Source of the DNA: Pseudomonadota bacterium
GTDB lineage: Bacteria; Desulfobacterota; Desulfarculia; Desulfarculales; Desulfarculaceae
Reading direction: 5' to 3'
DNA length: 64,000 bases
NCBI GenBank assembly: GCA_018819925.1
Contig: JAHJPG010000048.1
Coordinates: 39,641-103,640 of the forward strand
Below, in pieces: positions 17,226 through 25,446 of this stretch; the stretch's first letter is position 1, and the number at the start of each line of letters is the position of its first letter. The position numbers and the translations under genes were made by a program. The notes beneath the pieces are model-generated. The model made no database searches. It was not told where the DNA came from and saw nothing but the letters and a program-made list of their open reading frames with translations.

Positions 17226-17821
17226 GGATATCCGTCCACATTATGCGGCAGCCGCCGCGTTTGGCCTCTGTTTAGGCCTGTTTGAGCCCCCGGTGCATGC
17301 TGCCGCTTGGCTGGGCAACATCCAGGGGTTTCGCCGATCAAACGTGCATCTTCTTTCAGCCAGCGCCAACACCTCATGAAAACGATGAGCAATTGGAAAC
17401 GAAGAAGCAACAGGCATCCACTACCCCGCAAATATCAGCACGGTATCCGGTGCCAGAAGCCGTTGTTCGCCTATCTTACCGCATAATCATGGTTAAGAGG
17501 ACCGGGCAATAAATGATCTCCCCCCGTTTTTGTGGACACGTGGTCAACTAGTCATTTTAATCATCCCAGGTCCGAGTGATGAACAAGTCTCGGTCCCGGG
17601 CAGTTGAACAAGACAAGGCCAAGGCAATTTAAACAAATTATATCAGACGCTTCTACCCGTATTTAACTTTGCTTAACACAAGATCAATTCGGCCACCCGG
17701 GCCCTTCAAATCCCCCAGCGCCAGCAGATTTATTTCCCTGGTCAACCCTGTATCCGGGTACAAAACGCCGCCCCAACCGATCAGAACCAGAAGGCGTCCT
17801 TGCCGGGAAACCCTGGCGCCC

Positions 17822-17900
17822 CAAAATAGTTGCCCCTAAAGAAACACTATTCTTCAATTTGTCCCCTGGGGAAACCAAAGGCCGGAGCGGTATTCGAGGT
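17822..17900 (+). repeat. diverged direct repeat, copy 1
   Basis: About 78 bp. It shares AATAGTTG, AAAGAAACA, TCCCCTxGGGAAAC and GGxGCGGTATT with copy 2 at 18228-18306, in the same order and spacing, 406 bp apart. Copy 1 has TTGCCC where copy 2 has TTGACC, so its promoter-like part is weaker. Confidence 0.75.
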
Positions 17901-18227
17901 GTTCCGCCTTGCTGGCTTCGCTGGCTTCTCTTTAACCGGCCTCCCGGGGACTTTGGCATGAACGGCCTTATATGCCTCGCCAACGGCATCGACACGATCA
18001 AAGGATACGTGGGCCGTTTCGCCTCCTGGATCACCGCCCTTTTGGCGGCGGTGTTATCGGTTGCCTGCCTTCCTTCTCCCCGGCTGCCACCTGATGGTCA
18101 TCACCTCCCTTGGCTTTGCGGAAAACTCCTTTGCCGTCTTGGAGGGCTCTCCCGGACCCGGGAGCATCCCCCCGCGCTTCATAGTCACAGGTCCGGGAAG
18201 GCGTCCCCGCCTGTAATTCCTGCTTCT

Positions 18228-18306
18228 AAAAATAGTTGACCCAAAAGAAACATCTGTTCTAATTTATCCCCTAGGGAAACTAGAGTCGGGGCGGTATTTG
18301 GGATCT
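18228..18306 (+). repeat. diverged direct repeat, copy 2, next to the TRAP gene
   Basis: Partner of 17822-17900. It holds a candidate promoter and then the TCCCCTAGGGAAAC block, an imperfect palindrome, which would lie in the 5' leader of the TRAP binding-protein transcript. Confidence 0.75.
18236..18263 (+). promoter_or_regulatory. candidate sigma-70 promoter for the TRAP binding-protein gene
   Basis: -35 TTGACC (18236-18241), 16-bp spacer, -10 TCTAAT (18258-18263); each hexamer has five of six consensus bases. It faces the gene starting at 18404. Confidence 0.55.
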
Positions 18307-18403
18307 ACTGCTTTGTCCGCCAACATTTCCTGCGGGGTATCCGTCCACTCAACCCATTGCGTCACGCTTGAGGTCAAGTGACCAGATTAGGAGAGGTGAA
18401 GGC

Positions 18404-19510
18404 ATGAAGAGGAGGGAGTTTCTGAAAAAGGCCGGCGCCGGCACGGTGGCGGCTGCCGCGGCTGGCGCGATAGGCGCTCCGGCGGTTCACGCCAAAAAGA
18501 CCATAAAATGGAAGATGGTCACCACCTGGCCGCCCAAGCTTTCCTACCTGCAGGATGCAGCGGAATACATGGCCAAAAAGGTGGAGTTGATGAGCGACGG
18601 CCGATTCAAGATCAAGGTCTTCGCCGCCGGCGAGCTGGTGCCCGCCCTACAGACCTTTGAAGCGGTCAGCCAGGGAGGCACGATTAACGCCGGCTCCAGC
18701 GTGGCCTATTATCAGGCGGGCAAGACCGCTGCTGCCCAGTGGTTCGCGGCGGTGCCCTTTGGCCTGGACTCGTTGGGAATGGCGGCCTGGTTCAAGTTCG
18801 GGGGGGGACAGGAACTGTGGGAAGAGACTTACGCCCCCTTCAACGTGTTGCCCCGTCCCGGCGGCAGCACCGGCGTGCAGATGGGCGGCTGGTTCAACAA
18901 GAAAATCGAGACCATCGATGACTTCAAGGGCCTGAAGATGCGCATTCCCGGCCTTGGCGGCAAGGTGCTGGCCAAGGCCGGCGCCACCGTGGTGCTTACC
19001 CCGGGCGGCGAGATATTCACCAACCTGGAGCGCGGGGTCATTGACGCCACCGAGTGGGTGGGTCCGCTACACGATGAGATCATGGGCTTTTACAAAGTGG
19101 CCAAGTACTACTACTATCCCGGCTGGCACGAGCCGGGAGCATTTGTGGAGTACATTTTCAACAAGAAGGCATATGAGGAGTTGCCCAAGGAACTCCAGGC
19201 CATTCTGGACGCCGCCTGCTCCCAGGCCTCGGAGTGGACCACTGCCGGGTTCAACGCGGGCAACAGCAAGGCGCTGGAAAGTCTGATTTACAAACACAAC
19301 GTCAAGTTGATGCGCTTCCCGGACCCGGTGTTGGAAAAGCTCAAGGTCTATTCCAAGGAGGTCTTGAACGAAATCGCCGCCAAGGATCCCCAGGCCAAAA
19401 AGGTCAACGACAGCTTCCAGAAATTCAAGAAGGTGGTGGGAACCTGGGGCGAGGTATCGGAAAAGCCCTATTACAACTCAATAGCCGACAAATATCCCCT
19501 GAAGAAATAA
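18404..19510 (+). CDS. TRAP transporter solute-binding protein, DctP/TakP type
   Basis: 368-residue periplasmic binding protein with a twin-arginine-type N-terminus (KRREFLKKAG, then an Ala-rich stretch ending AVHAKK). It has the TRAP family core TTWPPKLSYLQDA, GGWFNKKIE, MRIPGLGGKVLAKAG, DATEWVGPLHDE and YYYYPGWHEPG. The last two blocks match the branch containing Rhodobacter TakP, which binds 2-oxo acids, so a keto acid is the likely ligand (inference). ATG 18404 has a GGAGAGG site just upstream. No DctQ or DctM membrane subunit is encoded nearby, so the protein must pair with a distant one or be an orphan. The next genes are an XRE-cupin regulator and acetoacetyl-CoA synthetase. Confidence 0.93.
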   Translation: MKRREFLKKAGAGTVAAAAAGAIGAPAVHAKKTIKWKMVTTWPPKLSYLQDAAEYMAKKVELMSDGRFKIKVFAAGELVPALQTFEAVSQGGTINAGSSVAYYQAGKTAAAQWFAAVPFGLDSLGMAAWFKFGGGQELWEETYAPFNVLPRPGGSTGVQMGGWFNKKIETIDDFKGLKMRIPGLGGKVLAKAGATVVLTPGGEIFTNLERGVIDATEWVGPLHDEIMGFYKVAKYYYYPGWHEPGAFVEYIFNKKAYEELPKELQAILDAACSQASEWTTAGFNAGNSKALESLIYKHNVKLMRFPDPVLEKLKVYSKEVLNEIAAKDPQAKKVNDSFQKFKKVVGTWGEVSEKPYYNSIADKYPLKK

Positions 19511-19536
19511 GGCCCCCACGGGCTTTTCAAGGGTTT

Positions 19537-19587
19537 GGCCCGGGACGGGACGGCAAGGCATGAGAGCCTCGCGCCCCGTCCTGGGCC
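19537..19587 (+). terminator. hairpin downstream of the TRAP gene
   Basis: 13-bp arms GGCCCGGGACGGG (19537-19549) and CCCGTCCTGGGCC (19575-19587) pair with one G-U. They lie 26 bp after the stop. No U-tract follows, so it may stabilise the 3' end rather than act as a strong intrinsic terminator. Confidence 0.5.
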
Positions 19588-19723
19588 GTAACAGGCTACC
19601 GGTTCCCACGCAACGGTTCTAAAACCTATGTTAAAGTTTTGGCTGACGTAGGGCTGGCCCATTTAACCCGCACTGATGTTTGGACCAGATTCCTTTGCCG
19701 GCCTGGTCCCCTGGGACTTGACG

Positions 19724-20290
19724 ATGATAGAGCAAACCATCGCCGATAATATCCGCTCCCTCCGCAAAGCCAGGAAAATGACCCTGCGGCGGATGGAGGA
19801 ACTTAGCGGCCTGAGCAAGGGCTATCTCTCCAAGGTTGAGCGCGGCCTGAAGTTTCCGCCGTTCTCCACGCTTAACCAGATAGCCATTGCCCTGCAGGTC
19901 GATATGGCCTTTTTGTTGAAGGACAACCTGCCGGCCAGCGCCGACAGCCGCATCTGCCTGACCAAAAAGGGCCAGGGCCAGATGGCGCGCACCGAAGAGG
20001 CCTCGCGCGGTTACAGCTTCGAAATGCTGACCACGGACAAGCCCGGCAAAAACATGGTCCCATACGTTATAGAGGTAGCCCCCAACGAGGAGCAGATATT
20101 CCAGCACGAGGGGGAGGAGTTCCTCTATGTGCTGCAGGGCCGCATGGATTTCTTCTACGATGGCAAGACCTACGCCATGGAGGAGGGGGACAGCGTTTAT
20201 TTCGACTCCGGCGTCCCCCACAGCGGAAAGAGCAATGGCCAGGGCAAGACCAGGCTGCTTGCCATAATGTACAACTACAAGCGGCTCTAG
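19724..20290 (+). CDS. XRE-family regulator with C-terminal cupin domain
   Basis: 188 residues. Residues about 1-65 are an HTH_3 DNA-binding domain (NIRSLRKARKMTLRRMEELS, SKGYLSKVERG). Residues about 115-185 are a cupin_2 domain with HEGEEFLYVLQGRMDF and a closing DSVYFDSGVPHSG. In this class the cupin senses a small metabolite and tunes the repressor. ATG 19724 leaves a normal-length N-terminus; an earlier in-frame TTG or ATG would add an unlikely hydrophobic extension. It lies between a keto-acid-type binding protein and acetoacetyl-CoA synthetase, so control of one or both is a reasonable guess. Confidence 0.9.
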   Translation: MIEQTIADNIRSLRKARKMTLRRMEELSGLSKGYLSKVERGLKFPPFSTLNQIAIALQVDMAFLLKDNLPASADSRICLTKKGQGQMARTEEASRGYSFEMLTTDKPGKNMVPYVIEVAPNEEQIFQHEGEEFLYVLQGRMDFFYDGKTYAMEEGDSVYFDSGVPHSGKSNGQGKTRLLAIMYNYKRL

Positions 20291-20368
20291 GCCGGGCCGG
20301 AAGGCCGGCATACCCGCTGTTGAATCTACCGGCCGCTCCGCGCCCGCGGACCGGCTGCGGAGAGATAT

Positions 20369-22351
20369 ATGCCATCCTATAAAGCCAGCCAGGGCGAGGT
20401 GCTCTGGAAACCCAGCCAAACCACACGGGAAAACGCCAACCTTTCCGCCTACATCAAGTGGCTAAAATCCGAAAAGGGCCTGGACTTCGAAGGCTACCAT
20501 GATTTGTGGCACTGGTCGGCGAACCAGGTAGAGGAGTTCTGGGCCTCGCTTTGGCAATACTTCGAACTGCTGCACTCCCAGCCCTATGATCGGGTATTGA
20601 ACCAGCGCGTCATGCCCGGCGCCCGCTGGTTTTTAGGGGCCGAGATCAATTACGCCCAGCAGGTTTTCAGCCAAGCGAACGATAAGCGCCCGGCGTTCCT
20701 GTTCCAGTCCGAGGCCTGTGAACTTAGCCAGATGTCTTGGGCCGAGCTGCGTGACAGCGTGGCCGCGGTGGCGGCGTTTTTGCGCCGGGTTGGGGTGGAG
20801 TCCGGGGACCGGGTGGCGGCGTTCATACCCAATACGCCCGAGGCCCTGATCGGCTTTTTGGCCTGCGCCAGCCTGGGGGCCGTGTGGTCCAGCTGCTCGC
20901 CGGATTTCGCGGGGCGCAGCGTGTTGGACCGTTTTTCCCAGATCGAGCCCAAAGTGCTGCTGGCCATCGACGGCTATGTGTATGGCGGAAAGGCCTTTGA
21001 CACCAAGGAAACGGTGGCCCAACTCAAATCTCAGCTTCCCACCGTTGAACAGGTGGTGGTGGTGCCCAGCCGGGACCACGACTTCGGCGGCGAGAGCATG
21101 CCGGGCATTACCCCCTGGAGCCGGGTCCTTGAGGAAAAGGGCGAGTTGATCTTTGAGCAGGTGCCCTTCAACCACCCCATGTGGGTGGTCTACTCCTCGG
21201 GCACCACGGGCCGGCCCAAGGGGCTGGTGCATAGCCAGGGCGGCATCATGCTGGAGTTCATGAAGTTCCACACCTTCCACCTGGACCTGCACCCCGGCGA
21301 CTCCTTCTTCTGGTTCAGCACCACCGGTTGGGTTATGTGGAACATCGTGGCGGGCAGCCTCTTGGTGGGCGCGGTGCCGGTTCTGTTCGACGGCAACCCG
21401 GCCTATCCGGACCTGACCACCCTGTGGCGCATGGCCGAAAAGGCCAAATTGAAATTCTTCGGCACCAGCGCGGCCTTTATCGGCGCATGCATGCAGGCCG
21501 GCCTGCGGCCGGCCGAGCAGTTCGGCCTAGGCAGCCTCAAGGCGATGGGCTCCACCGGTTCGCCCCTTTCCCCGGAAGGCTTCAAGTGGGTGTATCAGGA
21601 GGTGGGACAAGACTTGATCCTGGGCTCCACCAGCGGCGGCACCGACATATGCAGCGGCTTCCTGGGGGCCTGCCCCCTCTTGCCGGTGCGGGCCGGCGAG
21701 TTGCAGTGCCGCTGCCTGGGCGTGAAAGCCGAGGCCTGGGACGAAAACGGCCAGGCCCTGGTGGACCAGGTGGGTGAGTTGGTCATCAGCCAGCCCATGC
21801 CCTCCATGCCCATCCACCTCTGGCAAGACGAGGGCGACCAACGCTATTTGGAAAGCTATTTTCAGGTCTATCCTGGCGCCTGGTGCCACGGCGACTGGGT
21901 GAAGATCACCGCCCAGGGCGGCGCCGTGATATTGGGGCGCTCGGACTCCACCCTCAATCGCCAGGGCGTGCGCATGGGCAGCAGCGATTTCTACCGGGTG
22001 CTGGATGACATGGAGGAGGTCGCGGACAGCCTGATCCTGGGCTACACCGACACCGGTGGCGAGTACCACATGCCCCTGTTCGTGGTCCTGGCGCCGGGGT
22101 TGGCGCTGGACGACGGCCTGAAGAAAAAGATCAACTCCACCCTGCGCGGCGCGCTGTCGCCCAGGCACGTGCCGGACGGCATTTTTGCCATAGGCCAGGT
22201 GCCCACCACCTTGAATGGCAAAAAGATGGAGGTGCCCATCATCAAAATATTGTCCGGCATTGCCACGGAAAAGGCGATCAACGTTGACTCCATGAGCAAC
22301 CCCGAATCAATAAACTATTTCTTGAAATTCGCCCAGGAGCCCCCCTGGTAG
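20369..22351 (+). CDS. acetoacetate-CoA ligase (acetoacetyl-CoA synthetase)
   Basis: 660-residue ANL-superfamily enzyme activating acetoacetate with ATP and CoA. It has the adenylation loop VVYSSGTTGRPKGLVHSQGG, FFWFSTTGWVMWNIV, GSTSGGTDICSGF, the hinge GRSDSTLNRQGVRMGSSD and C-terminal NGKKMEVP, whose Lys is the usual catalytic/acetylated residue. Length and the N-terminal SANQVEEFWASLWQYF are typical of AacS rather than acetyl-CoA synthetase. ATG 20369 follows a GGAGAGA site. It would channel ketone bodies or acetoacetate from lipid or amino-acid breakdown into acetyl-CoA. Confidence 0.93.
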   Translation: MPSYKASQGEVLWKPSQTTRENANLSAYIKWLKSEKGLDFEGYHDLWHWSANQVEEFWASLWQYFELLHSQPYDRVLNQRVMPGARWFLGAEINYAQQVFSQANDKRPAFLFQSEACELSQMSWAELRDSVAAVAAFLRRVGVESGDRVAAFIPNTPEALIGFLACASLGAVWSSCSPDFAGRSVLDRFSQIEPKVLLAIDGYVYGGKAFDTKETVAQLKSQLPTVEQVVVVPSRDHDFGGESMPGITPWSRVLEEKGELIFEQVPFNHPMWVVYSSGTTGRPKGLVHSQGGIMLEFMKFHTFHLDLHPGDSFFWFSTTGWVMWNIVAGSLLVGAVPVLFDGNPAYPDLTTLWRMAEKAKLKFFGTSAAFIGACMQAGLRPAEQFGLGSLKAMGSTGSPLSPEGFKWVYQEVGQDLILGSTSGGTDICSGFLGACPLLPVRAGELQCRCLGVKAEAWDENGQALVDQVGELVISQPMPSMPIHLWQDEGDQRYLESYFQVYPGAWCHGDWVKITAQGGAVILGRSDSTLNRQGVRMGSSDFYRVLDDMEEVADSLILGYTDTGGEYHMPLFVVLAPGLALDDGLKKKINSTLRGALSPRHVPDGIFAIGQVPTTLNGKKMEVPIIKILSGIATEKAINVDSMSNPESINYFLKFAQEPPW

Positions 22352-22701
22352 GGAGGGGGTTGTTCAGGCCGAATCCAGCCCGAGGGCCCGCGTCATCAGG
22401 CGGAACAGGCCGCCGGCTATGGCATGACCTTCCGGGTTTAATTACCGGCCGGCACGGCTGTCATCTCCCAAGGCCATTCATGCAGCCACATCTTTATGTG
22501 CTGAATGGCCTTGGGAGCAAAGCTGCCGCCAGCCACCGATGGCAGGCATAACTGCGGGACAGTTACGCCCGGTTATAGCTGGCGGTTGGTTTGGCGGCCA
22601 TTGATCCGCGGCGCTTTTCTGCCTTGCGGCCAGTCTGCTCGAGGGATGCGCATTCCTTCCCCGCCTAGAAGAGCCCTAAGCCACACAGCCGAATTACGCC
22701 C
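22352..22701. other. 350-bp non-coding stretch containing a long hairpin
   Basis: No gene seen on either strand. The hairpin at 22466-22516 is the only structured element. The region separates acetoacetyl-CoA synthetase from the eroded Tct remnants. Confidence 0.5.
22466..22516. repeat. 51-bp inverted repeat
   Basis: Perfect 15-bp outer arms TCCCAAGGCCATTCA (22466-22480) and TGAATGGCCTTGGGA (22502-22516), with an inner CACAT-CTTT-ATGTG stem-loop. No U-run follows on either strand, so it is not a classical terminator. Confidence 0.85.
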
Positions 22702-23058
22702 CTAGCCTGCCAACCAGATGCCCTGGGGAAGAGGCACTCCCAAAAACTGCTTAAAGACAAAGTAAAACGCAGTGACCACCACTGCGGTGAGCAGGGCGGA
22801 GGTGAGGATGTTGCGTGTCGTGAAGCGTTGGTCCGCCAAATACAGGTTGAAGCAGAAGTAAAATGCGTAGCTGGAGGCCAGGAAACCGGCCAGGGGAAGG
22901 AAGATCAGATAGAGCAGGAGGATTCAAACTCCGACAAGCACGTTATCGCGCTCCACCACCGACTCGAAGAAGCGTATACGTTCGGGCTTGATGAATCCCT
23001 TGATCGTGATGATCGCCCCCAGAATCACCATTGCCACCACGACGTAATCTATGAACAC
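22702..23058 (-). pseudogene. TctB-like small permease subunit of a tripartite tricarboxylate transporter, interrupted by in-frame TGA
   Basis: Read on the minus strand from GTG 23058, the frame gives a first membrane segment (YVVVAMVILGAIITIKGF), then meets TGA at 22924-22926. In the same frame it continues through a second hydrophobic segment (LIFLPLAGFLASSYAF) and TRNILTSALLTAVVVTAFYF, ending KQFLGVPLPQGIWLAG before TAG at 22702. The closing GVPLP signature is characteristic of TctB. Total length (about 118 codons) is a little short for the family. A single nonsense codon is the only interruption, so decay is recent or the base is a sequencing error. Confidence 0.72.
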
Positions 23059-23072
23059 CCCGCCGAGCTTGC

Positions 23073-23290
23073 TCAGATGGCGGGCGCGAGATAACGCGAG
23101 GGTCTGTTGATTATGCGGGCGAAGACGAAGCTGCCGAATGAGCCGATGATCGTCGCCAGGAAAGCCGCCACCAGCAAGGCCATGATAAAAGCGAAGGTAA
23201 CCGAGGCATGTTCGCTGAACAATTCGGCCCCCGGCTTCATGCCGTGCAGCATCAGGGCCCCCAGGATAATCGCCACCGGCGGCGGGCGGA
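23073..23290 (-). pseudogene. TctA fragment (large permease subunit of a tripartite tricarboxylate transporter)
   Basis: About 70 codons matching a middle-to-late piece of TctA: AIILGALMLHGMKPGAELF (the family's conserved GALMxHG block), a membrane helix, and FARIINRPSRYLAPAI. Full TctA is near 500 residues, so both sides are missing. Upstream homology stops near 23290, where the frame soon hits TAA, and unrelated sequence reads on the other strand. It sits directly before the TctB remnant, whereas the usual order is B then A, so deletion and rearrangement are likely. Confidence 0.72.
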
Positions 23291-23304
23291 GAAGGTCGTG
23301 AAGG

Positions 23305-23577
23305 ATGAATTATTGGCAACGGTTGCGACTTTTCACCGCGACGGCATGTCTATATTATGGCTTCCGGCCACCCAGCAATAAGCATATCCGCCACATGGAA
23401 GACCGCTTGAGCGGCCTTGATTACCATGAATTCACCAGGCAGTTTGAGGATGCCGGGGGTAAGTGGCTGCAAATTGACCAAGGGGCGTTTCCCACTTACG
23501 ACGGCATCCATATGGGCTACAAAACCGCCATCCATTTTTCGCGGTATCTGGCCTGGCGAATGCGCGACAAGGCTTGA
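23305..23577 (+). pseudogene. C-terminal fragment of an SGNH-hydrolase-like protein
   Basis: The 90-codon frame contains DRLSGLDYHEF and, near its end, PTYDGIHMGYKTAIHFSRYL. The D-G-x-H spacing followed by a helix resembles block V of SGNH hydrolases, the end of the catalytic domain. The other catalytic blocks are absent and the first 20 codons look unrelated. It abuts the TctA fragment, which supports a recombination junction near 23290-23305. Low confidence in the family; reasonable confidence that it is not a complete gene. Confidence 0.4.
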
Positions 23578-23664
23578 AATATATAAATCGCTAAATCTAT
23601 CCGAAACCCCACGCCGATCATCATCACCATAAATGGCAAGAAGGCTTGGGGCTGCGGCCCAAGG

Positions 23665-24837
23665 CTAGTGGCGAACCATCAAGGCCCTTACCGCCTCGTC
23701 CAGGCCGTCCAGGGTCAGGGGGAACATGGGGAAGACCTTGGCAACGGTGGAGATGGTCGGATGCATCCAGGCCCGCTGGGGCATGGGGTTGAGCCACACG
23801 CAGTAGCGGAAATGGTCGGCGATGCGTTGCAGCCAATCCAGGCCGGCTATTTCGTTGTGGTAGTAGTAGTCGATGGCCCCGCCAACGCTCACCAACTCCG
23901 AGGGCGACATGAAGGCGTCGCCGACGATTATCACCTTGTAATCGCCCCCCAGGTTTTTTATCAGGCTGCCGGTGGGAACGTCCTCGGAATTGTAGATGTC
24001 CTTGTAAACGTCCTGATAAATGCAGTTGTGGAAGTAGTAAGCCTTCAGGTCGCGGAAGTGGCTCATCTGGTGGGCGGCGGAAAATAGGCGGTCCACCAAG
24101 CGGGCATAGGGATTCATGGAGCCGCCCGAATCCATGAGCAACAGCACCCGCACCGTGTTCTTGCGCTCGCGGGTGAACACCAGCTCGATCTCGCCGCCCT
24201 CCTTGCAGGTCTTGTCGATGGTGGCCTCGATGTCCAGTTGGTCCTCGGGGCCTTCCTTGGCAAAGCGCCGCAGCTTCTTGAGGGCCAGCTTCACCTGGCG
24301 CACGTCCAGGGTGACGTCGGTGCGATAGTTCTTGAAGCGCCGCGCCGCGGCGATCTGCACCGCCCGGCCGCCGCCTCCCGGCCCGCCGATGCGGATGCCC
24401 GCCGGGTTGGCCCCGGAGTGGCCAAAGGGGCTGGTGCCGCCGGTGCCGATCCAACGGCCGCCGCCGTCATGGCGCTCGTCCTGCTCCTGCAGGCGCTTTT
24501 CCAACTCCTTGAGCAGCTCATCCAGGTCCATCTGGCGAATCTTGGCCAGCTCCTCCGGGGGAAGCTCCAGGCGGTTCAGAGGGTCGTCCAGCCAGTCCAG
24601 AATCTCCTGGCGGATGTCCGCCGGCAGATCGGCATCCTTGAAAACGTGGGCGAATGCCTGGTCGTACTGGTCGTAGAAGGACTCCGACTTGATGAGGATG
24701 GCCCGGGCCAGGTTATAGAAATCCACCAAGCTGGCCTGGGCGTGGCCCTTGTCCAGGGCCTCCATCAGGGTCATCCACTCGGTTACCGACACCGGCACCT
24801 TCAGGGTGCGCAGGGAGTAAAAGAGGTTCAGGAACAT
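23665..24837 (-). CDS. VWA-domain protein, CoxE-like, partner of MoxR ATPase
   Basis: 390 residues. The first 130 residues are helical and charged. A Gly-rich linker with GGPGGGGRAVQIAAARRFKN precedes the von Willebrand A fold (about 225-380). The metal-site region reads LLLMDSGGSMNPYARL, which has D-S-G-G-S where the classical site is D-x-S-x-S, so one metal ligand is replaced by Gly. Such proteins pair with MoxR AAA+ ATPases to assemble or activate metalloenzymes or complexes. It begins 3 bases after the tag stop, as third gene of the leftward moxR-tag-VWA operon. Confidence 0.87.
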   Translation of the reverse strand: MFLNLFYSLRTLKVPVSVTEWMTLMEALDKGHAQASLVDFYNLARAILIKSESFYDQYDQAFAHVFKDADLPADIRQEILDWLDDPLNRLELPPEELAKIRQMDLDELLKELEKRLQEQDERHDGGGRWIGTGGTSPFGHSGANPAGIRIGGPGGGGRAVQIAAARRFKNYRTDVTLDVRQVKLALKKLRRFAKEGPEDQLDIEATIDKTCKEGGEIELVFTRERKNTVRVLLLMDSGGSMNPYARLVDRLFSAAHQMSHFRDLKAYYFHNCIYQDVYKDIYNSEDVPTGSLIKNLGGDYKVIIVGDAFMSPSELVSVGGAIDYYYHNEIAGLDWLQRIADHFRYCVWLNPMPQRAWMHPTISTVAKVFPMFPLTLDGLDEAVRALMVRH

Positions 24838-24840
24838 CGG

Positions 24841-25443
24841 TTATCCATCCGCGGCAATCGGTTTGCCGCCTTGCAATTGCCCGTGGCGGAAGCATCCGGT
24901 CAGGTGATCGTTGACCATGCCCACCGACTGCATGTAGGCGTAGACCGTGGTGGGCCCCACGAAGCCCATGCCCCGCTTTTTCAGGTCCTTACTCAGGGTC
25001 TGCGATGTCTCGCTCTCGGCCGGCACCTGGACCGGGTCCTGGTAGGCGTGCCGCACCGGCTGGTGATTCACATAAGACCAGAGGTAGCGGTCGAAGGAGC
25101 CGAACTCGCGTTGCAGGGCCAGGAACACCTGGGCGTTTTTTATGGCCGCCTCTATCTTTTGCCGGTTGCGGACGATGCCCTGATCGGCCATGAGGGCTTC
25201 CGCCTTGTCCGATCCGTAGGCCGCCACCTTGGCCGGGTCAAAGCCGTCAAAGGCGGCCCGGAAGTTCTCCCGTTTTTTCAAGATAGTCAGCCAACTCAAC
25301 CCGGCCTGGAAGCCCTCCAGCAGTAGCATTTCAAACAGCCGCTGGTCGTCGTGCAGGGGCACGCCCCATTCGCGGTCGTGGTAGTCCCGGTAAAGCTCGT
25401 CGCCACCACACCAGGGGCAGCGGGCCGGGGAAGCCCCGTCCAC
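24841..25443 (-). CDS. tag: DNA-3-methyladenine glycosylase I
   Basis: 200-residue Tag, which excises 3-methyladenine from DNA. Typical features are CPWCGGDELYRDYHDREWGVP (first part CPWCGG, with Cys and His zinc ligands), LLLEGFQAGLSWLTILKKRE, and the C-terminal GMGFVGPTTVYAYMQSVG with NDHLTGCF supplying the second His and Cys. GTG 25443 follows an AGGGGG site just after the moxR stop. It lies between moxR and the VWA gene with three-base gaps on both sides, an unusual place for a repair glycosylase. Confidence 0.95.
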   Translation of the reverse strand: MDGASPARCPWCGGDELYRDYHDREWGVPLHDDQRLFEMLLLEGFQAGLSWLTILKKRENFRAAFDGFDPAKVAAYGSDKAEALMADQGIVRNRQKIEAAIKNAQVFLALQREFGSFDRYLWSYVNHQPVRHAYQDPVQVPAESETSQTLSKDLKKRGMGFVGPTTVYAYMQSVGMVNDHLTGCFRHGQLQGGKPIAADG

Positions 25444-25446
25444 CCC

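Larger units (their letters stand above)
17226..18403. other. 1.2-kb region without a convincing gene
   Basis: No ORF here has the codon use or length of the neighbours. What it holds: the CCACATTATGCGGCA block near 17235; a stretch at about 17517-17550 (a C-run followed by GTTTTTGTGGACACGTGG) faintly like an IS3-type terminal sequence; two diverged direct repeats (17822-17900 and 18228-18306); and a sigma-70-like promoter inside the second repeat. It may be a graveyard of a former mobile element. Confidence 0.5.

Noticed and set aside
17517..17550. C-run plus GTTTTTGTGGACAC stretch resembling an IS3-type end
   Set aside because: No second end, target duplication or transposase remnant; resemblance is too short.
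17684..18034. 116-codon leftward frame in the gene-free zone
   Set aside because: Rich in Arg, Gly, Pro and Ser with no motif or ribosome-binding site; crosses the direct repeat.
22924..22926. Selenocysteine reading of the in-frame TGA in TctB
   Set aside because: It lies in a transmembrane region of a non-redox family, and no obvious SECIS-like stem follows; decay is simpler.
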